Origin: Isoetes taiwanensis
Lineage: Eukaryota; Streptophyta; Lycopodiopsida; Isoetales; Isoetaceae
Assembly: GCA_021234155.1 (NCBI GenBank)
Contig: JAJEKV010000005.1
Coordinates: 21,250,089 to 21,314,088 of the forward strand
DNA: 64,000 bases
Reading direction: 5' to 3'
The position numbers and the translations under genes were made by a program. Below are positions 11,953 through 22,100 of this stretch, in pieces. The notes under the pieces are model-generated. The model was not told the origin of the DNA. It did not search any database and worked only from the letters and a program-made list of their open reading frames with translations. The number at the start of each line of letters is the position of its first letter. The stretch's first letter is position 1.

Positions 11953-12587
11953 AAGCTTGTAATATTTGACGCCAATGGAGTATTAGCTGCGTGATACCAC
12001 GATAAAGACGCCCCCGAGATTAACACCTCGCATCCCCACCGTAATCGAGCATAAAATAGTGTATCCGAGGCCTAGAGCTAAGGAAATTATTGAATGGTGC
12101 ATTGAACGGGGATTCGGGGCATATGGTCTTGTATGGCAAAGAAAAATATTGTCAATGTTCTTGGTGTTCTCGGCATTTCAGTTTTGAAGTTCAAGTTCGC
12201 TTTGGGGAAGCCGAAAGGGTCGAGCATGTGTTCGGACCTCGATCCAGCCATCACAAAGGGGAAGCCTATAATGGTGAAAAGGTCGGGACGTGGTTTATGA
12301 GCAATTCCGTGACTATGGCAAACACAACACGCTGATCATAGACGACTCCGCCTACAAGTGCTATCATAACGCCAAAAAAATACAATCATTGCTAAGCCAT
12401 ATCGACTTGAAGAATATGAGACGGATAGGTGGTTGTCCTTCTGACCGGTCCCGCCTTGGCGAATCCCTTTGCCATTCTTGTCGCCGATGTGATTAGGAAC
12501 TATCCGAGCCTCACCCAACCCGATCCGCAGAGCAAGGCGATCATGAAAGCTATGGACGACAAATATTTTGGTGAACAAGAAGAGTGA
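11953..12587 (+). pseudogene. FCP1/NLI-interacting-factor-like HAD phosphatase domain, copy B
   Basis: The same domain as in copy A. KLVIFDANGVLA lies at 11953-11988, VYPRPRAKEIIEWCIER from about 12061, and LIIDDSAYKCYHN at 12332-12370. VADVIRNYPSLTQPDPQSK follows from about 12481, then MKAMDDKYFGEQEE and the stop at 12585-12587. Copy B preserves the final 30 or so codons without a frame break. The first Asp of the HAD nucleophile motif is present and the second is Asn in both copies, so this is a real feature of the gene and not a reading error. The domain length fits a single FCP1-homology domain. The function on a living protein would be Ser/Thr dephosphorylation or phospho-peptide binding; activity here is unproven. 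Confidence 0.65.
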
Positions 12588-13361
12588 CCTCTCGCCGATA
12601 GTCAAATTGTGTGAATATTGTAAACAAACGTGAAATGTATTGAACATTTTGTAATGAATATACTTGTATATTGAGTTGATGCCTTTCTCGACTCACGAGT
12701 CGAGAAAGGCATGCTTGTCCCGTTGATGAGACCATTTGTATGTTTGATTGTGACCGGATGCAGCCACAATCTATTATGATAATGCTTCTACGCTATGTTT
12801 CGGCCTTTCTCGACTCGCGAAATCGAAAAAGACACCGGGTTGTACTTTCACTTTTATGGGCCTTTCTCGACTCGCGAAATCGAGAAAGACACTACTTCCC
12901 ACGCCATTGGATGCAGTTGTATGGAATGAATGTTCTCCATTGTAATTTGATTTCAACATTCTTTTCTTCGCTTTGACTAATGGCACCGTAATTGTTAATC
13001 ATACTCTCCTTGCTCCGTGGTTCGTGCACGATCCGACACCAGCCGCACGCATCCCGCCAGTATCACGAGACCGCCCAGCGGGTACACGATCCCGCCAAGG
13101 CGGAAGAAATACCGCTTCGCATGCATCCCTGGCCACGCTTACACTCTTGCCCGCCTTTGGGATAAAGTTGGTCGAATTCGTGAGGTTGCTCGCTACACCC
13201 CGGGATAAAGAACAGCGAAGAACAAAGAGAAAGTCCAGAAGCTCAAAGCATCTTGCAAGCATTGCATAACATCCACGGAGGTTGGGGAAGGAGCATATTC
13301 GATGGAAGGTCGCGGAGGCGAAAGTGGAGAAGTCGGGTGGACAGTCGGCCCAGTAGCTCCA
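12588..13361. other. 3' flank, copy B, up to the CACTA-2 insertion point
   Basis: Counterpart of 7488-8249. It holds palindromes near 12679-12712, 12805-12828 and 12866-12889, then coding-like sequence (KVGRIREVARYTP and RTKRKSRSSKHLASIA) that runs to the CACTA terminus. The protein is not recognised. Confidence 0.4.
12679..12712. repeat. Longest perfect palindrome: 16-bp arms around a 2-nt centre
   Basis: ATGCCTTTCTCGACTC (12679-12694) is the exact reverse complement of GAGTCGAGAAAGGCAT (12697-12712), with AC at the centre. The copy A equivalent at about 7580-7610 has lost bases in both arms. This is the clearest member of the palindrome family seen throughout 1.2-12.9 kb. Confidence 0.9.
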
Positions 13362-13780
13362 CACTACAAAAACGTTGAGCCTTTTTCGACGCCTATATCG
13401 ACTTTTGAACGCCGATGCAACGCTGATCATCGACGCTCAAAGGTCGACGTAAACCTCTATATCGACGCACGACCGCCGATCGCCGACCAAAACCGCCGAA
13501 ATATGTGTCGAATAGCGGCGCCGATGGTCGACGATGAATCGCCGATCATCGATCGTTGCGGACGCGGGCGATGCCACGGTGATGCCACGCCGCCGCCCAC
13601 GTCACCGCCACCGAACGCCGATGATCGACGCCACCGGGCGCGTACATGGTGGCGCGCCACGCCGAGGTTCAGCCGCGCGGTGCGTGCACGGTGGCGTGCA
13701 CCGACGCCGATGATCGACGCCCGCGGGCGTGACGCATGCGCCATGGTGGACGCCGAAAGCATCGACGCCTCTAAATATTA
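13362..13780 (-). repeat. CACTA-2 3' terminus and subterminal repeats
   Basis: The terminal CACTACAAAAACGTTG is followed by many copies of CGACGCC, CGCCGATCATCGACG and similar words in both orientations, the usual transposase-binding layout of CACTA elements. The block ends in an A-tract near 13781, as does the 3' subterminal block of CACTA-1 at about 40150-40195 in reverse orientation. Confidence 0.85.
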
Positions 13781-14154
13781 AAAAAAAAAAATTAAAAAAT
13801 TAAAAATTTAATGGGTGCAATTTAAGACATATTAAGTTGTAAAGACTTCGAATTTTATTTATCAAATAAAATATTTGGAGAAATTTAAATTAATCAATTA
13901 AAATCTAATTAAAAACAACTAAAATCTAAATTAATCAATTAAAATCTAAATTAATCAATTAAAGATCGCTCTTAAAATAGACTTAGGTATCGAGGCGCAT
14001 ACCGTAATCAAAATATAAAAAAGTAGTGAGAAAATATACTTTCAAAATCATATTCAACAAAAGTTAATGTATCATTGAACTACAAAAATACGTAAAGTCT
14101 ATTCACCACACTTGAGTTGGAGAATAGCTAGACATAACATAAAAATCGAAGAGT
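13781..14154. other. AT-rich non-coding stretch inside CACTA-2
   Basis: An A-tract is followed by short imperfect repeats of AATTAATCAATTAAAATCTAA (about 13885-13965). No gene is visible. Its place between the last coding-like exon and the subterminal block suggests the 3' untranslated region of the element's gene. Confidence 0.5.
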
Positions 14155-14529
14155 TCAAGCTCGCGCTACCGCAGTGACCTCTCTCGCCTTCCTCGTCAGT
14201 CCCCGCCATGAAAACATATCACGGCTTAAAGCTAAATACTTGCAAAGAATTATGTAGTGAATAATACATACATCACCCTTTTCACCAAGAGCGATTCTGA
14301 TGGTCACGATTGCCCAATCGATTAGCCCTTTCGCGATCTTCTCTAGTCGCCGCCATTTAAGGATTGTTTGGCACAAGCCGTTAAAATTACTATAACCACC
14401 GTGATCCAACCATGTTGGTAGCATAGCGCCCGATTCTCGTCGTATCTTTGCGCCAAAGCCGGGCCGAAGTTGCCGCTTACTCCTCTCGATGACAATATGT
14501 TGGCCTTGCAAGACCGCAACACAACACAA
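14155..14529 (-). CDS. Coding-like exon of the CACTA-2 gene (unrecognised protein)
   Basis: A 124-residue open frame on the minus strand with a normal residue mix. It includes LRPGFGAKIRRESGAMLPTW, WLDHGGYSNFNGLCQTILKW and RIALGEKGDVCIIHYIILCK, and stops at 14155. Its length, composition and position next to the 3' end of a minus-strand element argue for a real exon. I do not recognise a family. The ATG at 14529 is unlikely to be the true start, since similar coding text continues to the right with a frame change. Confidence 0.45.
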   Translation of the reverse strand: MCCVAVLQGQHIVIERSKRQLRPGFGAKIRRESGAMLPTWLDHGGYSNFNGLCQTILKWRRLEKIAKGLIDWAIVTIRIALGEKGDVCIIHYIILCKYLALSRDMFSWRGLTRKAREVTAVARA

Positions 14530-14559
14530 GTCCTTAGTCCCTTTATATTATCTAGATAT

Positions 14560-15014
14560 ACGCCTACGACTTTGTGCTAAGCATTAGAGATGTACTACGA
14601 ATGACGCTTCGCTCATCCAATGGGGTCGAAGTCGCTTCTTCTATCTGAACATTTTCCATATCAAGATGTTTTATCGGTCTCTTCTTCCGGTCGTGGTTCG
14701 CATAACGTAAATCAAACATGAGTACGATATTGATCACGATTAAGAACAAGGGAAGGTAATACCTCATGGCTTTAACATGTTGACCAGCTCTCGCCATCAC
14801 GTCTTGAGGACATCTCTCCCTGCTTTGAGCCTCGATATTCCTCCTCTAGCCTATTCCTTAGTTCTATTTTCTCCGCATCAAATGAGTCATCCCTCCAAGT
14901 ACCCTTTGTGGACGTTGGTAACAATGTTGTTCGTGGAGGGCATTCAAATCCTATGAAATTCCTCTCCATCTTTAGTAGTGCCCAATGAAACTTGTGTTCG
15001 CTTTCACTCAACAA
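14560..15014 (-). CDS. Coding-like exon segments of the CACTA-2 gene (unrecognised)
   Basis: Two overlapping minus-strand frames read as one broken exon. The segment 15014-14772 includes HKFHWALLKMERNFIGFECP, TLLPTSTKGTWRDDSFDAEK and a charged helix ending EEEYRGSKQGEMSSRRDGES. The segment 14720-14600 includes DRKKRPIKHLDMENVQIEEA. A frame change near 14770 separates them. The charged stretch could form a short coiled coil. No known domain is visible. Confidence 0.4.
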
Positions 15015-15129
15015 AGAAAATCGACTTCAAAGTTAATACATATGAATAAGTGTTAGTGAACCATAAATTACGTAATTGAAGACGAACTCACTCATATAAG
15101 AAGTGGTGTGCACGCTCAAGGGCGGTCCG

Positions 15130-15535
15130 TGGAAGCCTCTAGCCAAGGTTTAAGAGGAAAGTCTGGGGACCTTATTTTGCCGCCGACGCCATTACCGACG
15201 CCCCTTCGGGAGGTTCCCGAGGCTTGCCCTGATATTCGCCAGTGTAGGCAAAGCTATGTCGAGCGGGAACACCCCTCGCCCTAGTTGCGGCGAGGGCCCT
15301 TTGCACCGCCCGGCGAATTCTTCAGCGACAACGCTGACGCCGAAAACTGGACCGCTTGGGGTGGTGTGCTTTCTTCCCCGCCGAGATCAGACGTGATATG
15401 ACGGAGATCCATACTGAGATCGTGGGATCCTCGCCCTCGAGATGAGCCCTCGCCTTTCTTATTCTTCTTGGTCAAGGGTTGCGCCCGGGTTGGTACCCAA
15501 ACAGCCCCCCAAATATAAGGGTGCAAACCAAGCAA
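15130..15535 (-). CDS. Coding-like exon of the CACTA-2 gene immediately left of the CACTA-1 insertion
   Basis: The minus-strand frame contains TKKNKKGEGSSRGRGSHDLS, MDLRHITSDLGGEESTPPQA and, after a frame change near 15280, a Gly-rich stretch. The sequence just upstream on the minus strand (15536-15557) reads TTCTTTTCTTAG, a plausible 3' splice site. CACTA-1 therefore appears to sit in or at the edge of an intron. The protein family is unknown. Confidence 0.4.
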
Positions 15536-15554
15536 TACCTAAGAAAAGAACAAT

Positions 15555-15557
15555 GGT
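15555..15557. other. Left 3-bp target-site duplication (GGT) of CACTA-1
   Basis: GGT directly precedes CACTACAAG at 15558 and is repeated directly after GTAGTG at 40597-40599. CACTA elements make 3-bp duplications, so this fits. A three-base match alone has a 1 in 64 chance, so it supports the call only together with the termini. Confidence 0.65.
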
Positions 15558-16110
15558 CACTACAAGGGATAGTCGACGTCCAACGACGCCGCTGACGTCA
15601 AGAACGACGGTCGTTGCCGAATATCGACGCATATCGTCGCTCAACGACGATAACGTTGCTTCGACGCCGCTCAACGACGCTTCGTATCGACGCGGTCGGA
15701 TTGGCCTCGGCGCGGCATGGTACCGCCGCCAAGCCGGGTAAGCGGCGCGGTCGCGGCATCGCGCACAAACGCCGCTTAACGCCGCCTCGCGGATCCGACG
15801 CGGCACATCCGGCCATAGGGCTTTGCCGACATGCCAGCCGCACGCCACCATGTTCTCACACGCCGACATGACGCCGCTGAACAACGACTAAAAAATCCGA
15901 CGCGACCACCGCCTTCGCGGGCTTGCCGACATGCCAGCCGGCACGCCAAAGTGTCCTCGCACGCCGACGGACGCCGCAAACGACGCTTAGAATATCCGAC
16001 GCGGGCGCTAAGCTTTGCCAGCCGCGGGTTTGATCGCCCGCGCCACGCTATTGTCGTAAGAAAGCGCCACGTATAACGCCATTTAACGACGCTACTTTTT
16101 TTTTTTTTTG
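15558..16110 (+). repeat. CACTA-1 5' terminus, subterminal repeats and T-tract
   Basis: CACTACAAG is followed by dense variants of TCAACGACG, CGACGCCG and ATATCGACGC, then blocks rich in CGCCGCAAACGACGC. It ends ACGACGCTAC, a run of about 14 Ts, GG and an A run (16094-16124). T(n)GG recurs at 38917-38940 before the second repeat cluster. Confidence 0.8.
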
Positions 16111-16163
16111 GAAAAAAAAAAAAACGCATTAAAAAACAAAATTAATACCGACGCCGCTATCGT

Positions 16164-19100
16164 TTGGAATGCCAAAATTACCCTATGGACTAAGTTACAC
16201 CTGGTTTGCAAAAAAACGACACACTTACGCCCTACATTGCGAGATTCGCCACCACCTCCTAGGCCAATTGACTACGAAAGTGTGTTGCACATGAGATAGT
16301 TTGGCGCTTCTTCGAGAAGGGGTGGGCTTACGGCCACAAAACTTGGTCCCTAGGGCAATGTTGACGTTAAAGGTCCATTGGCGAGACATCACTATTCGAG
16401 GAGGGAAGGTTCGTCCGCCCGGGGCCTTCGGAGAGGAATTTTGGAGCAAGCCGCTTCCGGGTGGTTTTAGGGTCCGTGCTCAAGCGCCAACACCCCCTCT
16501 ACCTCAAGACACGGGGTTAGGTCCTAGTCAAATCTAACAAGGATAGAGGCCTCAAACGTGAACCCTATGAGTTGCCGTGTTCTAGCCGGGGTTTGGCGTT
16601 TTGGGTGCCGAAGTTTTGGTCTTTTTGCACTTGGGACGTAATAATGATCACATGCGCTTGAGAACGCCAAGCAAGGGAAACCGACGGAATGGAGTTTGAC
16701 CTGCTCACTCCCGCTGTGGCGCTTAGAAGTCAAGGGCCGCTTTGCAAAGAGCAAGACATTCAGAATTCGTAATTAATGCATAGTACGGACTTAAATTCTG
16801 ATTTTTGTCACTAGCTTCCTAAGTCATCGCCAACATACAGCCAACTTTCAAAAAATTTTGATATGGTTTAGATCAAATAGTTTGCACTAGAACGGTCCGG
16901 CAGCCTGTTGTTGGGCAGCCGAAATGGGCACACTTGCCCAAGTCAAACAAGGCCAGACCGCAAGGCCTCCTCATTAGAGGGGAGAGTCCGAACCCCAGAG
17001 GCGAAGCCCAAAAAGCTTCCCGAGGCAGCCTTTTTCGGCAGCGCCCACCGGGGCGACGCTTAAAGACCACACTCCCGGATCTCGGTTCACGATCCGACCG
17101 TTGAATCCTTTGTTCCGTGAACCTGGGTCCGAGAAGGTCCAAAAATCCAACATCCGGCCCGGAGAAAATATCAAATCAAAGGCCCCCGCGGGCGACAAGT
17201 GTAGAAACTAAAGTGTTTTGTCGCTCGGACATTGCGGAAGCTCAAATGCCGATCCGACTTCGCCACATCGTCCGGAATGCCAAAATTACCCAAGGGACCA
17301 AGTTACACGGGCCAGTTTTGCAAAAAGAAAGAAACACTTACGCCCTACATTGCAAAGATTCAAAGCAGCCACCTCCTAGGCCAATTGACTCACGAGTGTG
17401 TTGCATGAGATAGTTTGGCGCTTCTTCTCGAGAAGGGTGGGCTTCCGCCACAAAACTTGGTCCCTAGGGCAATGTCGACGCTCGAGTCCATTGGCGAGAG
17501 AGATCACTTGCCCGAGAGGGGAAGTTGCCCGTCGCCGTGGCCTTCGGAGAGGAATTTTGGGGCAAGCCGCTTCGGTGGTTTTAGGGTCCGTGCTCAAGGC
17601 CCACACCCCCCTCTACCTCAAGACATCTACAAGTAAAGGTCCTAGTCAACCGGACAAGGATAGAGCCTCAAACGTAAACCCTATGAGTTGCCGTGTTCTA
17701 GCAGTGGTTTGCGCTTTTGGGTGCCGAAGTTTTGGTCTTTTGCACTTGGGACGGGCCGATCACATGCAGTTGAGAACGCTGAAGCAAGGGAAACTGACGG
17801 AATGGAGTTTGGACCTGTACTCCCCCATTGTGGCGCTTAGAAGTCAAGGGCCGCTTTTGCAGCAGAAAGACATTCAGAATTGTAATTAATGCATAGTAAT
17901 GGACTTAAATTTGACTTTTGTCACCTAGCTTCCTAAGTCATTGCCAACATACAGCCCAACTTTCAAAAATTTTGATATGGTTTAGATCAAATAGTTTGCA
18001 CTAGAACGGTCCGCAGCCCGTTGTTGGGCACCGAGCCGCACACTTGCCCAAGTCAAACAAGGCCAGACCTTGCAAGGCCTCCTCATTAGAGGGGAGAGTC
18101 CGAACCCCGTGAGGCGAGCCCCAAAAGCTTCCCGAGGCAGCTTTTTCTCGCAAAGCGCCCACGGGGGCGACGCTTAAAGACCACACTCCCCATCTCTCCT
18201 GCTCCGATCCCACCGCTGAATCCTTTGTTCCGTGAACCTGGTCCGAGAAGGTCCAAAAATCCAACATCCGGCCGGAGAACATATCAAACCAAGCCCCCGC
18301 GGCGACATTGTAGAAACTAAAGTGTTTTGTCGTCGGACATTGCGAGGTTCAAATGCCGATCCGACTTTCGCCACATCGTCCTGAATGCCAAAATTACCCT
18401 AGGGACCAAGTTACACCTGGCCGGTTTTGCAAAAAGAAAGAAACACTTACGCCTCTACATTGTAAAGATTCAGCAGCCCACCTCCCAGGCCAATTGACTA
18501 CGAAGTGTGTTGCACATGAGATAGTTTGACGCTTCTTCGAGAAGGGGTGGGCTTCGCCACAAAACTTGGTCCCTAGGGCAATGTCGACGCTCGAGTCCAT
18601 TGGCGCAGATGCATCACTTGCCCCTAGGGGAAGTTGCCCGTCCCCGCTGTGGCCTTCTGGAGAGGAATTTTGGGGCAAGCCGCCCGGGTGGTTTTTAGGG
18701 TCCGTGGCTCGCGCCCACACCCCCTCTACCTCAAGACACGGCCAAGGGTCCTAGTCAACCGACAAGGATAGAGCCTCAAACGAAACCCTATGAGTTGCCG
18801 TGTTCTAGCGGTGGTTTGGCGCTTTGGGTGCCGAAGTTTTGGTCTTTGCACTTGGGACGGGGCCGATCACATGCGCTTGAGAACGCCAAGCAAGGGGAAC
18901 TGACGGAATGGAGTTTGGACCTCATCTCCCCCATTGTGGCGCTTAGAAGTCAAGGGGCCGCTTTTGCAAAGAGCAAGACATTGTGAATTCGTAAATTAAT
19001 GCATAGTACGGACTTAAATTTGACTTTTGTCACCTAGCTTCCTAAGTCATCGCCAACATACAGCCAACTTTCAAAAATTTTGATATGGTTTAGATCAAAT

Positions 19101-22100
19101 AGTTTGCACTAGAACGGTCCCCGGCAGCCGTTGTTGGGCAGCCGAACCGCACACTTGCCCAAGTCAAACAAGGCCAGACCTTGCAAGGCCTCCTCATTAG
19201 AGGGGAGAGTCCGAACCCCGTGAGGCGAGCCCCAAAAGCTTCCCCGAGGCAGCCTTTTCGCAGCGCCCACGGGGCGACGCTAAAGACCACACTCCCGATC
19301 TCGCCTCGTGATCCGACCGCTGAATCCTTTGTTCCGTGAACCTGGTCCGAAAGGTCCAAAAATCCAACATCCGGTCCGGAGAACATATCAAACCGCTGCC
19401 GCCCCCCGCGGGCGACATTGTAGAAACCAAAGTGTTTTGTCGTTCGACATTGCGAGGTTCAAATGCCGATCCGACTTCGCCACATCGTCCCCGAATGCCA
19501 AAATTACCCTAGGGACCAAGTTACACCTGGCCGGTTTTGCAAAAAGAAAGAAACACTTACGCCCACATTGCAAAGATTCAAAGCCAGCCCACCTCCTAGG
19601 CCAATTGACTACGAAAGTGTGTTGCACATGAGATAGTTTGACGCTTCTTCAGAAGGGGTGGGCTTCGCCACAAAACTTGGTCCCTAGGGCAATGTCGACG
19701 CTCGAGTCCATTGGCGCAGATGCATCACCTGCCCGAGAGGGGAAGGTGCCCGTCCGCCGCCAGGCCTTCTGGAGAGGAATTTTGGGGCAAGCCGCCCGGG
19801 TGGTTTTAGGGTCCGTGCTCAAGGCCAACACCCCCTACCTCAAGACACGGCCAAAAGGTCCTAGTCAACCGACAAGGATAGAGCCCCCAAACGTAAACCC
19901 TATGAGCTGCCGTGTTCCAGCAGTGGTTTGCGCTTTGGGTGCCGAAGTTTTGGTCTTTTGCACTTGGGACGGGGCTTATCACATGCAGTTGAGAACGCCA
20001 AGCAAGGGGAACCGACGGAATGGAGTTTGACCCGATCTCCCCCAGGCGCTTAGAAGTCAAGGGCCGCTTTTGCAAAGAGCAAGACATTCGTAAATTCGTA
20101 ATTAATGCATAGTACCGGACTTAAATTTGATTTTTGTCACCTAGCTTCCTAAGTCATCGCCAACATACAGCCAACTTTCAAAAAATTTTGATATGGTTTA
20201 GATCAAATAGTTTGCACTAGAACGGTCCGGGCAAACCGCTGTTAAGCAGAAGCCGGCACACTTGCCCAAGTCAAACAAGGCCGACCTTGCAAGGCCTCCT
20301 CATTAGAGGGGAGAGTCCGAACCCCGTGAGGCGAGCCCCAAAAGCTTCCCGAGGCAGCTCTTTCTCGGCAGCGCACGGGGCGACGCTAAAGACCACACTC
20401 CCGATCTCTGCCTCGTGATCCGGACCGCTGAATCCTTTGTTCCGTGAACCTGGTCCGAAGGTCCAAAAATCCAACATCCGGCCCCGGAGAACATATCAAA
20501 CCACAAAGCGCCCCGGGGCGACATTGTAGAAACTAAAGTGTTTTGTCGTCGACATTGCGAGGTTCAAATGCCGATCCGACCACATCGTCCCGAATGCCAA
20601 AATTACCCTAGGGACCAAGTTACACGGCCGGTTTTGCAAAAGAAAGAAACACTTACGCCCTACATTGGTAAATTCAGCCCACCTCCTAGGCCAATTGACT
20701 ACGAAAGTGTTGCACATGAGATAGTTTGGCGCTTCTTCGAGAAGGGGTGGGCTTCGCCACAAAACTTGGTCCCTAGGGCAATGTCGACGCTCGAGTCCAT
20801 TGGCAGAGATGCATCACTTGCCCGAGAGGGAAGTTGCCCGTCCGCCGCTGTGGCCTTCTGGAGAGGAATTTTGGGGCAAGCCGCCGTGGTTTTAGGGTCC
20901 GTTTTCGCTCAAGGCCAACACCCCTACCTCAAGACATCTACAAGAAGGTCCTAGTCAACCGACAAGGATAGAGTCCCAAACGTAAACCCTATGAGTTGCC
21001 GTGTTCTAGGTGGTTTGGCGCTTTGGGTGCCGAAGTTTTGGTCTTTTGCACTTGGGACGGGTCGATCACATGCAGCTGAGAACGCCAAGCAAGGGGAACC
21101 GGACGGAATGGAGTTTGGACCTCGTATCCCGCTGTGGCGCTTAGAAGTCAAGGGCCGCTTTTGCAAAGAGGCAAGACATTCGTAAATTGATAATTAATGC
21201 ATAGTACCTGACTTAAATTCTGATTTTTGTCACCTAGCTTCCTAAGTCATCGCCAACATACGCCAACTTTCAAAATTTTGGATATGGTTTAGATCAAATA
21301 GTTTGCACTAGAACGGTCCGGTAGCCTCGTTGTTAAGCAAAATGAAATGGCACACTTGCCCAAGTCAAACAAGGCCAGACCTTGCAAGGCCTCCCATTAG
21401 AGGGGAGAGTCCGAACCCCGGAGGCGAGCCCCAAAAGCTTCCCGAGGCAGCCTTTTTTCGGGGGCCACGGGGCGACGCTAAAGACCACACTCCCTGATCT
21501 CTGCCCCGTATCCCACCGCTGAATCCTTTGTTCCGTGAACCTGGTCCGAAGGTCCAAAAATCCAACATCCGTCCGAGAACATATCAAACCGCTGCCCCCG
21601 GCGGCGCTTGTAGAAACTAAAGTGTTTTGTCGTTCGGACATTGCGAGGCTCAAATGCCGATCCGACTTCGCCACATCGTCCTAATGCCAAATTACCCTAG
21701 GGACCAAGTTACACCTACCGGTTTTGCAAAAAGAAAGAAACACTTACGCCTACATTGCAAAGATTCAGCCCACCTCCCAGGCCAATTGACTACGAAAGTG
21801 TGTTGCACATGAGATAGTTTGGCGCTTCTTCGAGAAGGGGTGGGCTTCGCCACAAAACTTGGTCCCTAGGGCAATGTCGACGCTCGAGTCCATTGGCAGA
21901 GATCGATCACGGCCCGAGAGGGGAAGTTGCCCGTCCTGCGTCGCTGTGGCCTTCTGGAGAGGAATTTTGGGGCAAGCCGCTCCTGTGGTTTTAGGGTCCG
22001 CGTTCTCAAGGCCAACACCCCCTCTACCTCAAGACACGGGCCAAGGTCCTAGTCAAATCCGACAAGGATAGAGCCTCAAACGTAAAACCCTATGAGTTAC

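Larger units (their letters stand above)
8587..12587 (+). pseudogene. Broken multi-exon gene with C-terminal FCP1/NIF-like phosphatase domain, copy B
   Basis: This is the same gene as copy A but 5'-truncated by the duplication breakpoint at 8587. It keeps a longer uninterrupted middle exon (10027-10479, 150 residues). That exon contains DKWKTFEKLCRYVLTEGR, an acidic stretch (REDDEGEDEEEKKKR), SDQYDLILSTEAVWEKW and FPSVPDPKLFDK, ending near a stop at 10477-10479. Sequence at 10570-10700 reads YKEKAALDEEDMKELNRLC. Introns are placed at 9739-9993 and 11611-11737. Apart from the final domain I recognise no family. Copy B helps to repair reading errors in copy A and the reverse, so an alignment of the two is the best route to the true protein. 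Confidence 0.55.
8587..13691 (+). repeat. Tandem duplication copy B (5.1 kb unit)
   Basis: Direct repeat of copy A. Position 3517 aligns with 8587, the two stop codons (7487 and 12587) are 5100 bases apart, and the CACTA terminus begins at 8250 in A and 13362 in B. Sequence aligned to the last bases of copy A (8553-8586) lies at about 13660-13691. In copy B the CACTA element then continues rather than stopping, so B contains the original element junction and A the truncated one. Confidence 0.9.

Noticed and set aside
1201-12889. Regularly recurring palindromes considered as a CRISPR array
   Set aside because: Spacing is irregular, copies lie in introns and flanks, the interspersed sequence is itself repeated between copies, and the surroundings are plant transposon DNA.
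15459-15884. Minus-strand open frame of 141 codons
   Set aside because: It runs across the CACTA-1 terminus and reads subterminal repeats in GC-rich DNA, so it is chance openness.
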